64,000 nt of DNA from the NCBI RefSeq assembly GCF_014646235.1, contig NZ_BMNB01000028.1:23167-87166 (forward strand). Direction: 5' to 3'. The position numbers and the translations under genes are program-made. Source of the DNA: Micromonospora sonchi (GTDB lineage Bacteria; Actinomycetota; Actinomycetes; Mycobacteriales; Micromonosporaceae). Positions 33,856-42,460 of this stretch are shown in pieces. Position 1 is the stretch's first letter. Each line of letters starts with the position of its first letter. The notes beneath the pieces were generated by a model that worked only from the letters and a program-made list of their open reading frames with translations, searched no databases and was not told the origin of the DNA.

Positions 33856-33953
33856 GGCCCGGGCGCGTTCCCCGCAGTGGCGCAGCGTCCGTCACGATCG
33901 ACACATCAAGGTAGTGGTCTCGGTCATAACGTCGAGATGGACAGCTACCTACC

Positions 33954-34016
33954 GTGCACGCGTACCCGCAATCGGCCGCACTCGCGGCGGTGTTGGAACC
34001 GCTGGGCGACCGGTGA
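33954..34016 (+). pseudogene. Possible N-terminal remnant of an ArsR-type regulator
   Basis: Twenty codons from a GTG read VHAYPQSAALAAVLEPLGDR, then TGA. The pattern resembles the start of ArsR-family repressors (alternating small/hydrophobic residues then ...LGD). ArsR genes often neighbour MFS genes, and one decayed MFS gene follows. Evidence is thin. Confidence 0.3.
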
Positions 34017-34021
34017 GGCGG

Positions 34022-34435
34022 TCATCGACGACTTCCGGCCCAACGGGGGCCCGGCGGCCGCGCCGGTCGGGAGGCGAGCCACCAGGCGATGGTGGCAGCG
34101 ACGGCGACGACGCCGCTGAACACGAACGGCGCCTCGATACCGGCGCTGGCTGCCAGCGCGCCGCCGGCCAGCGCACCCAGCGCCGTGCAGCCGTAGGTGA
34201 CCAGGCGGGCGGCGGTGTCGCGGATGCCCTCGCCGACGCCGAGCAGGAACGCGGCGGTCACGACCAGGGTGATGGTGGCCCAACCCAGAGCGACTGCGGT
34301 GGCGAGGGTGGCCAGCACGGTGACCCGGCCGGTGTCGGCTGCGGCGAGCAGCATCCGGGCGCCCCGGCGGTCGGCGAGAGCACCGGCGAGCAGGCCGAGA
34401 GCGTCGCTTTCCGCTCGCCGGCCGGTGCCGCCCAT
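34022..34435 (-). pseudogene. MFS transporter remnant with internal deletion
   Basis: A 137-codon frame joins an early MFS segment (GLLAGALADRRGARMLL, the loop 2-3 motif; then helices to GEGIRDTAA) directly to a late segment (RLVTYGCTALGALAGGALA, APFVFSGVVAVAATIAWWLA). A normal protein of this type has about 400 residues, so roughly the central two thirds are missing. It is enclosed by inverted GGGCCCCTT repeats. Confidence 0.65.
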
Positions 34436-34470
34436 CCGCTCGCCGGCGACCGACGGGCCGCCGGCGAGCG

Positions 34471-34530
34471 GATGTTAAGAAGGGGCCCTTCCTCTACACG
34501 AGACGTTAATAAGGGGCCCTTCCTTGCACC
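34471..34530 (-). repeat. GGGCCCCTTCTTAAC double-hairpin repeat, right copy
   Basis: The reverse complement matches the copy at 33795-33855 in both cores and roughly in spacing (GTTAAGAAGGGGCCCTTCC, then GTTAATAAGGGGCCCTTCC). It lies next to the end of the beta-glucosidase gene. Confidence 0.85.
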
Positions 34531-34531
34531 T

Positions 34532-36016
34532 TCAGAGGGAGTTGTCGGCGATGACCTGGCGGTACCAGTGGGCGCTGCGCTTGAGGACGCGGCGCTGGGT
34601 GGGGTAGTCGACGTAGATCAGTCCCCAGCGCTGGTCGTAGCCCTCGGCCCACTCGAAGTTGTCGAGCAGGGACCAGACGTGGAAGCTCTCCAGCGGCACC
34701 CCGTCGGTGATGGCGCGGTGGGCGGCGGCCAGGTGGTCGCGCAGGAAGGTGACCCGTCCGGTGTCCTCGACGGTGCCGTCCTCGGCGAGGAGGTCGGGGG
34801 TGGGCAGACCGTTCTCGGTGACGGTGAGGGGTACCGGACCGTAGTCGCGGGTGACCCGGGTCAGGATGTCGTACATCCCCTCCGGGTAGATCTGCTGCCA
34901 GCTGGCCTCGGAGGTGGGCCAGCGGCGGGTGGTGCCGCCGTCGGCGGTGACGTAGATCGGGGTGTAGTACTGCACCGCGAGCAGGTCGACGGGGGAGGAG
35001 ATGATTTCCAGGTCGCCGTCGCGGATGCCACGGACCATCCGGCTGCCCGGGCCGAGGTCGGCCAGCACGTCCTGCGGGTAGCTGCCCTTGAACGCCGAGT
35101 CGAGGTAGAGCCGGTTCTCGTAGCCGTCGTAGAGGCGGGTCGCCTCCGCCGCGGCGGGGGAGTCGTCGGCGGGGTAGCACGGGTGCAGGTTGAAGGCCGG
35201 GCCGATGCGACCGGTGCCGCTCTGTGCGCGCAGGGCCCGGACCGCGAGGCCGTGGGCGAGTTGCAGGTGGTGGGCGACGAGGTACGCGGCGTCCGGGTCC
35301 TGCCGGCCGGGGGCGTGGTGGCCCTGTAGGTAGCCGTTCTGCACGACGGTCTTGGGCTCGTTGATGGTGAGCCAGACCGGCACCCGGTCGCCGAGCGCGG
35401 TGAAGACGGTGGCGGCGTAGTCGGCGAAGCGCTGGGCGACATCTCGGGATTCCCAGCCGCCGGCGTCCTGCAGAGACTGCGGCAGGTCCCAGTGGAAGAG
35501 GGTGGCCATCGGGGCGATGCCGCGCTCGTGCAGCCCGTCGATCAGTCGACGGTAGAAGTCGAGGCCGCGTTGGTTGGCGGCGCCGGTGCCGTCGGGCTGG
35601 ATGCGCGGCCAGGAGATGGAGAACCGGTAGCTGCGCAGCCCCAGGTCGCGCATCAGATCGAGGTCTTCGGCGTAGCGGTGGTAGTGGTCGGCGGCGACGT
35701 CACCGGTGTCGCCGTTGCGGATGCGTCCCGGCGTGTGGCTGAAGGTGTCCCAGATCGATTCGCCGCGGCCGTCCTCCTTGGCGGCGCCTTCGATCTGGTA
35801 CGCGGAGGTGGCCGCACCCCAGCCGAAGTCCGGCGGGAAGGGCAACCGGGTGGCGGGGCTGGCGGCCGGGTCGGTGCGGTCCGCGGGCTCGTCGGACCGG
35901 CAGCCGGCGAGGGCGGCGGTGCCGACAGCGGTGGCGCCGACAGCTGGGCTGGCCTGGGTGGCGGCGGCCGAGAGCGCCGCGCGGCGCAGCAGGTGGCGCC
36001 TGGTGAGCATCGACAT
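34532..36016 (-). CDS. GH1 beta-glucosidase, exported lipoprotein
   Basis: A 494-aa family-1 glycoside hydrolase. The N-terminus has twin arginines (TRRHLLRRAAL) and then AALAGC, suggesting Tat export and lipidation, unusual because most bacterial GH1 enzymes are cytoplasmic. The acid/base Glu is in LTINEPK and the nucleophile Glu in LTVTENGL. PPDFGWGAATSAYQIEG opens the barrel. ATG 36016 follows GAGGAGA. A CelR/CebR-type operator lies 37 nt upstream. It would hydrolyse cellobiose or short cello-oligomers outside the membrane, complementing the GH48 enzyme across the intergenic region. Confidence 0.9.
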   Translation of the reverse strand: MSMLTRRHLLRRAALSAAATQASPAVGATAVGTAALAGCRSDEPADRTDPAASPATRLPFPPDFGWGAATSAYQIEGAAKEDGRGESIWDTFSHTPGRIRNGDTGDVAADHYHRYAEDLDLMRDLGLRSYRFSISWPRIQPDGTGAANQRGLDFYRRLIDGLHERGIAPMATLFHWDLPQSLQDAGGWESRDVAQRFADYAATVFTALGDRVPVWLTINEPKTVVQNGYLQGHHAPGRQDPDAAYLVAHHLQLAHGLAVRALRAQSGTGRIGPAFNLHPCYPADDSPAAAEATRLYDGYENRLYLDSAFKGSYPQDVLADLGPGSRMVRGIRDGDLEIISSPVDLLAVQYYTPIYVTADGGTTRRWPTSEASWQQIYPEGMYDILTRVTRDYGPVPLTVTENGLPTPDLLAEDGTVEDTGRVTFLRDHLAAAHRAITDGVPLESFHVWSLLDNFEWAEGYDQRWGLIYVDYPTQRRVLKRSAHWYRQVIADNSL

Positions 36017-36052
36017 GGATTCTCCTCATGGATGGGGTTGACCGCCGGAGCC

Positions 36053-36066
36053 CGGGAGCGCTCCCA
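36053..36066. promoter_or_regulatory. CelR/CebR-type operator of the GH1 gene
   Basis: CGGGAGCGCTCCCA differs in one base from the actinobacterial cellulose-regulator consensus TGGGAGCGCTCCCA. Confidence 0.75.
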
Positions 36067-36597
36067 ATCAAGGGTAAGGGGTGGGCGGTAGCCACCGGAG
36101 CATGATCGTCGCAGAGGGCGGGCAGCCGTGGTGGCGGGGGGTGTCAGGTGAGAAGGAGTGGGCGTTGCCGGTCGGGGCGTCGGGTGCAGCGGGACCGGGT
36201 ACGCCGAGTGCCGCGGGCGGACCGTTGGCGCGCGCCCGGGCGGTCGGCGGGGCGGCGCGGATGGCGGTCGGCGGGCGGGTCGACTGCCGTGCGGTGCGCG
36301 CGGGTGATGCGCGTCTGACCCGTCGGCCTCTTTTCCCATCGTGAACGGGGGTTTAGTGTGGGGACGGGGGAGGGCAACCCCCGTCCCCACCATGTTGCGG
36401 TACACGCACGTGCGGATTGGCGTCCCAGTCGTGCGTGTCGCGCGGGAGCCGGGCCACGCGAGTGGCTGAGGATCCACCTCCCTCCACGTTGGTGGGGCGG
36501 CGGCTGGCGGCGGTGTCCGGGCTGGCCCGCCGTCGGCCTGTGGGCTTCATCCCCGATGTCGTGGGCACGACACGGGCGATCTTCTGGTTGGAACTCT

Positions 36598-36621
36598 GTC
36601 GATGGAAGCGCTCCCATCGAC
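36598..36621. promoter_or_regulatory. CelR/CebR-type operator 1 of the GH48 gene
   Basis: TGGAAGCGCTCCCA (36603-36616) sits inside a 24-bp palindrome with GTCGA extensions on both sides. It differs from the consensus in one base. Confidence 0.75.
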
Positions 36622-36714
36622 GTTGCTGCGACTGTAACGCCCGTCACGGGTTTGTGAAAGCCCCAAAACGAGATCGAAACATCTCGGTGTTTCCGGAAGT
36701 CGCGTCCCTGGTAT

Positions 36715-36728
36715 TGGGAGCGCTTCCA
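36715..36728. promoter_or_regulatory. CelR/CebR-type operator 2 of the GH48 gene
   Basis: TGGGAGCGCTTCCA, one base off consensus, lies 112 bp after operator 1. Two sites could allow looping or tighter repression until cellobiose relieves it. Confidence 0.72.
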
Positions 36729-36975
36729 TGGCAGACTGTCGATCGACCGCGTTGAGCCAGGTATCGCGTGAGCGCGGGTCGCCGAGGGCATCCGGTGCGT
36801 CCGGTACGGCGTCCTGTCAGCAGCGGCGCAGCAGCCGTTCCACGGCACTTCGCCGCCACCGGCCGGCGAGCCGGAGAGACCCACCATCCACTGGCGTCGC
36901 GCGGCCCTCGCGGTCAGCAGACGTCACCGCCGGGGCGGCAGCGTCCCCGGCCTGGTCCGAGGAGACACCGCGCAG

Positions 36976-39876
36976 ATGAGGAATCTGGCAAGACGTCGGC
37001 GGCTGGCGTGGCTCGCCGCCGCGGCACTGGCGCTCGGCGGCGTGACCCTACCCGCCACCGCCGCGCAGGCCGCGCCGGCCTGCGACGTGGTCTACACGAC
37101 CAACGACTGGAGCAACGGCTTCACCGCCAACGTGACCATCAAGAACCTCGGCGACCCGATCAACGGCTGGACCCTACGGTTCGCCTTCGCCGGCAACCAG
37201 CGGGTCACCCAGGGCTGGTCGGCCCGGTGGAGCCAGAGCGGCAACCAGGTCACCGCCACCAACGAGTCCTACAACGGCAACCTGGCCACCGGCTCCTCCG
37301 TCAACATCGGCTTCAACGGCTCGTACACCGGCAGCAACCCGAAGCCGACGTCGTTCTCGATCAACGGGGTCACCTGCGGCGGCGTCGCGCAGCAGCCCCC
37401 GACGGTGAGCCTGTCGATCCCCGCCGGCCCGTTCGTGGCCCCGGCCAGCGTGCCGCTGACCGCCACCGCGAGCGACCCGGACGGCACGATCGCCAGGGTC
37501 GAGTTCTACCGCAACGGGCTGCTGGTCAACACCGACACCACCGCGCCGTACGCGTACACCCTGGAGAACCTGCCGGCCGGTGACTACACCGTCCAGGCCA
37601 GGGCGTTCGACAACAGCGGTCTGTCGGCGATCGCCGAGCGGTCGTTCACCGTCACCGCCGCCACCTCGCCGGCGCTGGTGGCCACCCCGGCCACGCTGAG
37701 CGTGCCCGAGGGCGGCAGCTCGACGTTCAACGTCAAGCTGAACCGGGCGCCCACCGCGAACGTCGCGGTGAGCCTGGCGCGCACCGGCGACACGGACATC
37801 ACCGTCTCGCCGACCTCGGTGACGCTGACCCCGTCCAACTGGAACACCGGGGTCGACGTGACCGTCCGGGCCGCCGAGGACGCCGACACCGTCGGCGGCA
37901 CCGCCACCATCACCGCCTCCGCCACCGGCTACACGCCGGCCACGGTCACCGTCACCGAGATCGACAACGACGTGCCCGGCGGCGACGGCGAGTACGTCCA
38001 GCGCTTCCTGGCCCAGTACGGCAAGATCAAGAACTCGGGGTACTTCAGCCCCGAGGGCGTGCCGTACCACTCCATCGAGACGCTCATCGTCGAGGCGCCG
38101 GACCACGGCCACGAGACCACCTCCGAGGCGTTCAGCTTCTGGCTGTGGCTGGAGGCGTACTACGGGCGGGTGACCCAGAACTGGGCGCCGTTCAACAACG
38201 CCTGGACGGTGATGGAGAAGTACATCATCCCGTCCGCGGCCGACCAGCCGACCGCCGGCTCCGCCGGCGACGCCACCTACGCCGCCGAGCACGACCTGCC
38301 CAGCCAGTACCCGTCCCAGCTGGACTCCAACGTGCCGGTGGGCAAGGACCCCCTGCGCTCGGAACTCCAGCAGACCTATGGCACCGGCTCGATCTACGGC
38401 ATGCACTGGCTGCTGGACGTGGACAACGTCTACGGCTACGGCCGCTGCGGCGACGGCACCACCCGGCCGGCGTACATCAACACCTTCCAGCGGGGCACCC
38501 AGGAGTCGGTGTGGGAGACCGTGCCGCAGCCGTCCTGCGACACCTTCGCCCACGGCGGCCAGTACGGCTACCTCGACCTGTTCATCAAGGAGTCGCAGGC
38601 CCCGGCCAAGCAGTGGAAGTACACCAACGCCCCGGACGCCGACGCCCGGGCCGTGCAGGCCGCGTACTGGGCCCTGACCTGGGCCAAGGAGCAGAACAAG
38701 CAGGCCGACGTGGCGGCCACCGTGACCAAGGCCGCCAAGATGGGCGACTACCTGCGGTACGCCCTGTTCGACAAGTACTTCAAGCGGGTCGGCAACTGCG
38801 TCGGGGCCAGCGCCTGCCCGGCGGGCAACGGCCGCGACTCCGCCCACTACCTGCTCTCCTGGTACTACGCCTGGGGCGGGGCGTACGAGACCAGCCAGAA
38901 CTGGTCGTGGCGGATCGGCTCCAGCCACAGCCACTTCGGCTACCAGAACCCGTTCGCGGCCTGGGCGCTGACCAACGTCAACGAGCTCAAGCCGCGCTCG
39001 GCCTCGGCGGCGGCGGACTGGACCAACAGCCTCAACCGGCAGCTGGAGCTCTACACCTGGCTCCAGTCGGCCGAAGGCGGCATCGCCGGTGGCGCGACCA
39101 ACAGCTGGGGCGGGCACTACGGCACCCCGCCGGCCGGCACGGCCACCTTCTACGGCATGTTCTACGACGAGGACCCGGTCTACAACGACCCGCCGTCGAA
39201 CCAGTGGTTCGGCATGCAGGCCTGGTCGATGCAGCGCATCGCCGAGCTGTACCTGGTCACCGGCAACGCCAAGGCCAAGGCGCTGCTGGACAAGTGGGTG
39301 CCGTGGGCCATCGCCAACACCACGGTGGGCACCAACTGGTCCATTCCGTCGGACATGAAGTGGACCGGCCAGCCCAACAACTGGAACCCGACCAACCCGC
39401 AGGCGAACACCAACCTGCACGTCGAGGTGACGGTCAAGGGCCAGGACGTCGGCGTCGCCGCCGCCTACGCCCGCACGCTCATCGCGTACGCGGCGAAGTC
39501 GGGTAACACCGCGGCGAAGACCACCGCCAAGGGGCTGCTGGACGCGCTGCACGCGGCCAGCGACGCACAGGGCGTGTCGACGGCGGAGAAGCGCGGCGAC
39601 TACCGGCGCTTCGACGACGTCTACGACGCCGCCACCGGACAGGGCCTGTACATCCCGCCGGGCTGGACCGGCCGGATGCCCAACGGCGACCAGATCGCCC
39701 CGGGCAAGAGCTTCGTCGACATCCGGTCGTTCTACAAGAACGACCCGGCGTGGCCGAAGGTTCAGGCGTACCTCAACGGCGGGGCGGAGCCGGAGTTCCG
39801 CTACCACCGGTTCTGGGCCCAGGCGGACGTCGCCATGGCGTACGCCGACTACGGAAAGCTGTTCCCCAACGGCTGA
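36976..39876 (+). CDS. CBM2-GH48 reducing-end cellobiohydrolase
   Basis: A 966-aa secreted cellulase. The signal peptide ends near AAQA (residue 32). A CBM2 cellulose-binding domain follows (about 36-137; CDVVYTTNDWSNGFTANVTI, with Trp residues at DPINGWTL, TQGWSARW). Next come an Ig-like domain (about 143-230), a Calx-beta-like domain (about 235-333) and the GH48 catalytic domain (about 337-966). The proton-donor region is GHETTSEAFSFWLWLEAYYG. It cleaves cellobiose processively from reducing ends. GAGGAGAC precedes the ATG. Two CelR/CebR-type operators lie upstream. Confidence 0.93.
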   Translation: MRNLARRRRLAWLAAAALALGGVTLPATAAQAAPACDVVYTTNDWSNGFTANVTIKNLGDPINGWTLRFAFAGNQRVTQGWSARWSQSGNQVTATNESYNGNLATGSSVNIGFNGSYTGSNPKPTSFSINGVTCGGVAQQPPTVSLSIPAGPFVAPASVPLTATASDPDGTIARVEFYRNGLLVNTDTTAPYAYTLENLPAGDYTVQARAFDNSGLSAIAERSFTVTAATSPALVATPATLSVPEGGSSTFNVKLNRAPTANVAVSLARTGDTDITVSPTSVTLTPSNWNTGVDVTVRAAEDADTVGGTATITASATGYTPATVTVTEIDNDVPGGDGEYVQRFLAQYGKIKNSGYFSPEGVPYHSIETLIVEAPDHGHETTSEAFSFWLWLEAYYGRVTQNWAPFNNAWTVMEKYIIPSAADQPTAGSAGDATYAAEHDLPSQYPSQLDSNVPVGKDPLRSELQQTYGTGSIYGMHWLLDVDNVYGYGRCGDGTTRPAYINTFQRGTQESVWETVPQPSCDTFAHGGQYGYLDLFIKESQAPAKQWKYTNAPDADARAVQAAYWALTWAKEQNKQADVAATVTKAAKMGDYLRYALFDKYFKRVGNCVGASACPAGNGRDSAHYLLSWYYAWGGAYETSQNWSWRIGSSHSHFGYQNPFAAWALTNVNELKPRSASAAADWTNSLNRQLELYTWLQSAEGGIAGGATNSWGGHYGTPPAGTATFYGMFYDEDPVYNDPPSNQWFGMQAWSMQRIAELYLVTGNAKAKALLDKWVPWAIANTTVGTNWSIPSDMKWTGQPNNWNPTNPQANTNLHVEVTVKGQDVGVAAAYARTLIAYAAKSGNTAAKTTAKGLLDALHAASDAQGVSTAEKRGDYRRFDDVYDAATGQGLYIPPGWTGRMPNGDQIAPGKSFVDIRSFYKNDPAWPKVQAYLNGGAEPEFRYHRFWAQADVAMAYADYGKLFPNG

Positions 39877-39883
39877 GTGAACT

Positions 39884-39912
39884 CCTCCGGGTGGGTTGCA
39901 CCCACCCGGAGG
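39884..39912 (+). terminator. Terminator hairpin after GH48
   Basis: A perfect 13-bp stem CCTCCGGGTGGGT with loop TGC begins 8 nt after the stop codon. Confidence 0.75.
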
Positions 39913-40117
39913 CTTCGGCCGGGCCTCGGGGGTAGAGGCAGGTTCCGGCCGGCGGCCTGACGCCCACGGTCAGGCCGGGGTGGGTCGGCCCCTCTGGCCG
40001 ACGCAGCGGAGCGGTCGACCCACCCCATCCGTCGCATGGTGGATACCACGCAGATCGCGAAAAAAGTCATCGCCCCGGTATCACGAAACGACCGGGAACG
40101 GAGTAACGTACATCACC

Positions 40118-40149
40118 GGAGAGGCCGCTCCCCCCGTGGCGGCCTCTCC
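40118..40149 (+). terminator. Second terminator-like hairpin
   Basis: An 11-bp stem GGAGAGGCCGC with a 10-nt loop is followed by CCTTTCTGTT. It lies 200 nt past the GH48 terminator and just before the end of the convergent DUF3159 gene. The 39913-40117 stretch has no supported gene; a small transcript ending here is conceivable. Confidence 0.55.
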
Positions 40150-40165
40150 CTTTCTGTTCCACCAC

Positions 40166-40858
40166 TCACTTCTCCGACGCCACGAGCGCGGCGTCCCGCG
40201 GCGGCACCGGATGCCGCAGCCCCGGATGGCCGGCCGGCAGCGACCGGCGCACCACCGCCCAGCTGACCGCCAAGGCCGCAGCCACCAGCGGCCAGGTCAG
40301 CCCGACCCGGGCCGCGGTCAACGCGAGCACCTGCCCACCGAGGTACAGCGGCAGGAACACCGCCACCCGCAGCACGTAGGTCGCCGTCCAGACCCAACTG
40401 CCCCGGGCGTACGCCCGCACCAGCGCCGGGTCGCGACGCCACCGCCCACGCTGCCCGAGCACGGCGCCGACCACCACCCCGAGCAGCGGCCAGCGCACCA
40501 CGATGCTGACCACCCACGCCAGGGCGCTGGCCGCGTTGGCCAGCAGTTGCACGAGAAAGAAGTCCTCCGCGCGTCCGGTGCGTACCACGATGATCGCGGC
40601 CACGCAGACGGCGAGCAGCCCGATCAGCACCGACCGGGGACGGTGACCGCGGCGCAGCCGCCACCCGGCCACCGCCACACCGACGGCCAGGGCGGCGACC
40701 ACCCCGGCGATGACCGAACGCCCGGCCAGCAGCCAGCCCACCGTGAAAGCGACCGGCGGCAGGGTCGCATCCAGCGCGCCGCGGCGCCCGCCGAGCAGAT
40801 CGGCCAACGACTCCGGACGCCCGACGGCGGCGTCCCGCTCCGACGTACCGGTCACCAT
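40166..40858 (-). CDS. DUF3159 membrane protein
   Basis: About 230 aa with five or six helices (PPVAFTVGWLLAGRSVIAGVV, SVLIGLLAVCVAAIIVV, etc.) and the family-typical N-terminal LADLLGGRRGALDATLPP. The start is ATG 40858 or GTG 40855 behind GGGAGGG; ATG 40870 is less likely. The function of DUF3159 is unknown. It is divergent from the PAP2 gene. Confidence 0.8.
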   Translation of the reverse strand: MVTGTSERDAAVGRPESLADLLGGRRGALDATLPPVAFTVGWLLAGRSVIAGVVAALAVGVAVAGWRLRRGHRPRSVLIGLLAVCVAAIIVVRTGRAEDFFLVQLLANAASALAWVVSIVVRWPLLGVVVGAVLGQRGRWRRDPALVRAYARGSWVWTATYVLRVAVFLPLYLGGQVLALTAARVGLTWPLVAAALAVSWAVVRRSLPAGHPGLRHPVPPRDAALVASEK

Positions 40859-40945
40859 GCCCTCCCTCACCTACATCCCAACCTATCCCGACGCCCCTGG
40901 CGGGCCACCGGCCGACCGAAGCGGGTGGGCCGCTAAGTTGTGCGG

Positions 40946-41827
40946 GTGCGCGTGACGCCGAGGGGTGGGACCGGGGTCTGGTTGGTCGTGCTGGCCCTCG
41001 TCCAGGCGGCGGCCTTCATCGTCGTCTGGCGATTCGCCCTCCATACCGAAACCGGGCAGTGGATCGACACGGTGGCGCTCACCGGCAACTGGATCGGCCG
41101 CGACCACATCGAGGAACCGGTCAACCGCCTGCTCCACGCGATGTCCGTGGTGTCGCTGCTGGCGGCCACCCTGATGATCGGGTTCATCGCGCTGATCCGG
41201 GGCCGGGTCGCCCTGGCGATCGCGGCCACCCTGCTGATCGCCGGGGCCAACGTCACCACCCAGCTGCTCAAGTACGCCCTGGCCCGTCCCGACTACGGCA
41301 TCGACCCGGAACGGGTGTTCGTGGGCAACAGCCTGCCCAGCGGACACACCACGGTCGCCGCCTCGGTGGCGGTGGCGCTGGTGCTCGTACTGCCACCCAG
41401 GGTGCGGCCCTTCGCCGCCGTGGTCGGCGCCGGCTACGCGGCGACCGCCGGGGTGGCCACCCTGTCGGCGAGCTGGCACCGGCCCAGCGACGCGGTGGCC
41501 GCATTCCTCGTGGTCGGAGTGTGGGCGGCCCTGGCCGGGCTGCTGCTGCTGATCACCCAGCGGGAGCGGGCGCAGGTCTCCTCGGCCGACGCGCACCGCC
41601 TCACCGCGCTGCTGCTCGGCGTCGGTGGCCTGCTGGCGATCGCGGGCTGCGCGTTGGCGCTGTGGTGGCTGCTGGGCCAGCGCGGCATCCCGGTGGCCGA
41701 GCTGGGCCGCCGGCCGCTGTTCCTCGGCTACGGTGGCAGCGCCGCCGGCATCGCCGGCACGATGGGCGTGGTGATGGCGCTGGTGCTCTCCGCCGTGCAC
41801 CGCCTCGTCCCCCGCCACCAGGGGTAA
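40946..41827 (+). CDS. PAP2-family phosphatase
   Basis: A ~293-aa membrane phosphatase. Motif 1 is LLKYALARPDYG, motif 2 is LPSGHTT, motif 3 is SASWHRPSDA with the catalytic His. Six to eight helices are predicted, with an extra C-terminal pair. GTGs at 40940, 40946 and 40952 are possible; TAAGTT ends 6 nt before 40946, favouring a leaderless start there. It probably dephosphorylates a lipid pyrophosphate or phosphatidic acid. Its TAA lies at the left edge of IS607 copy 2, so the original C-terminus may have been longer. Confidence 0.85.
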   Translation: MRVTPRGGTGVWLVVLALVQAAAFIVVWRFALHTETGQWIDTVALTGNWIGRDHIEEPVNRLLHAMSVVSLLAATLMIGFIALIRGRVALAIAATLLIAGANVTTQLLKYALARPDYGIDPERVFVGNSLPSGHTTVAASVAVALVLVLPPRVRPFAAVVGAGYAATAGVATLSASWHRPSDAVAAFLVVGVWAALAGLLLLITQRERAQVSSADAHRLTALLLGVGGLLAIAGCALALWWLLGQRGIPVAELGRRPLFLGYGGSAAGIAGTMGVVMALVLSAVHRLVPRHQG

Positions 41828-41881
41828 GCGCTGTTGGCGGGTCAGGGCTTTTAGCCATCTCTGGGGTGGTGGAGTGGTCGG

Positions 41882-42460
41882 GTGAACGTGAAGGAGTGGG
41901 CAGCGTCCCAGGGCCCCGTATGTGACTGCGCGGCGCCGGTACGCGGCTGGGAGCTTCCTCTTCCCACGTACCGTCTCGGGTGGCTGGTCATGGTCGGTGG
42001 TCGTTAGCCGGTGCGGTCCCGACTGCGGGGCAGACCGTGGTGTACGCCCGTGTTTCGCCGGCTGAGCAGGGGGCAGAGCTTGACTGGCCGGTGGCGCGTG
42101 TCGTCGGGTGGGCGACTGTGCAGCGTATTGCGGTGGATCGGGTGGTGACCGAGGTCGGGTCGGCGCTCGAGGATCACCGCGAGAGGTTCCTCGCCCTGTT
42201 ACGTGATTCGGCCGTGAATAGGTTCGTGGTCGAGCATCGCGGCCGGTTCGTCCGTTTCGGTGTCGAGTATGTTAAAAGCCGTGTTGTCTGCTCAGGGTCG
42301 CCGTCTGCTGGTGGTCGATCCGGCCGGGGTTGACGACGACCTTGTGCGGGACGTGTGCGAGGTTCTGATGTCGCTGTGTGCCCGCTTGTACGGTCGGTCC
42401 GCTGCCGCGGATCGCGTCTGTCGGGTGGTTGAGGCCGCCTGCGAGGGCGGTCCGGTGTGA
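41882..42460 (+). pseudogene. tnpA: IS607 TnpA, multiply frameshifted
   Basis: Relative to copy 1 there are losses of 2 nt and 1 nt in the helix-turn-helix region (between 41910 and 41955), a 1-nt loss near 42003 giving a TAG at 42004, and an extra A in the AAAA run near 42273. The catalytic core VVYARVSPAEQGAELDW survives in one frame and the tail (GRRLLVVDPAGVDDDLV) in another. No functional recombinase can be made. The last codons overlap tnpB by GTGA. Confidence 0.88.

Larger units (their letters stand above)
36067..36975. other. Long regulatory intergenic region without a supported gene
   Basis: About 0.9 kb separates the divergent GH1 and GH48 genes. Short open frames exist in several phases but show no start signals or family motifs. 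The only clear content is two operators in the half near GH48. Confidence 0.6.

Noticed and set aside
36144..36887. Coding genes between GH1 and GH48
   Set aside because: Several short frames overlap on both strands without ribosome sites or recognisable sequence; operators occupy the region.
37174..39807. An 877-codon minus-strand frame opposite GH48
   Set aside because: Val/Arg/Gly-rich shadow without recognisable domains; GH48 is unambiguous on the plus strand.
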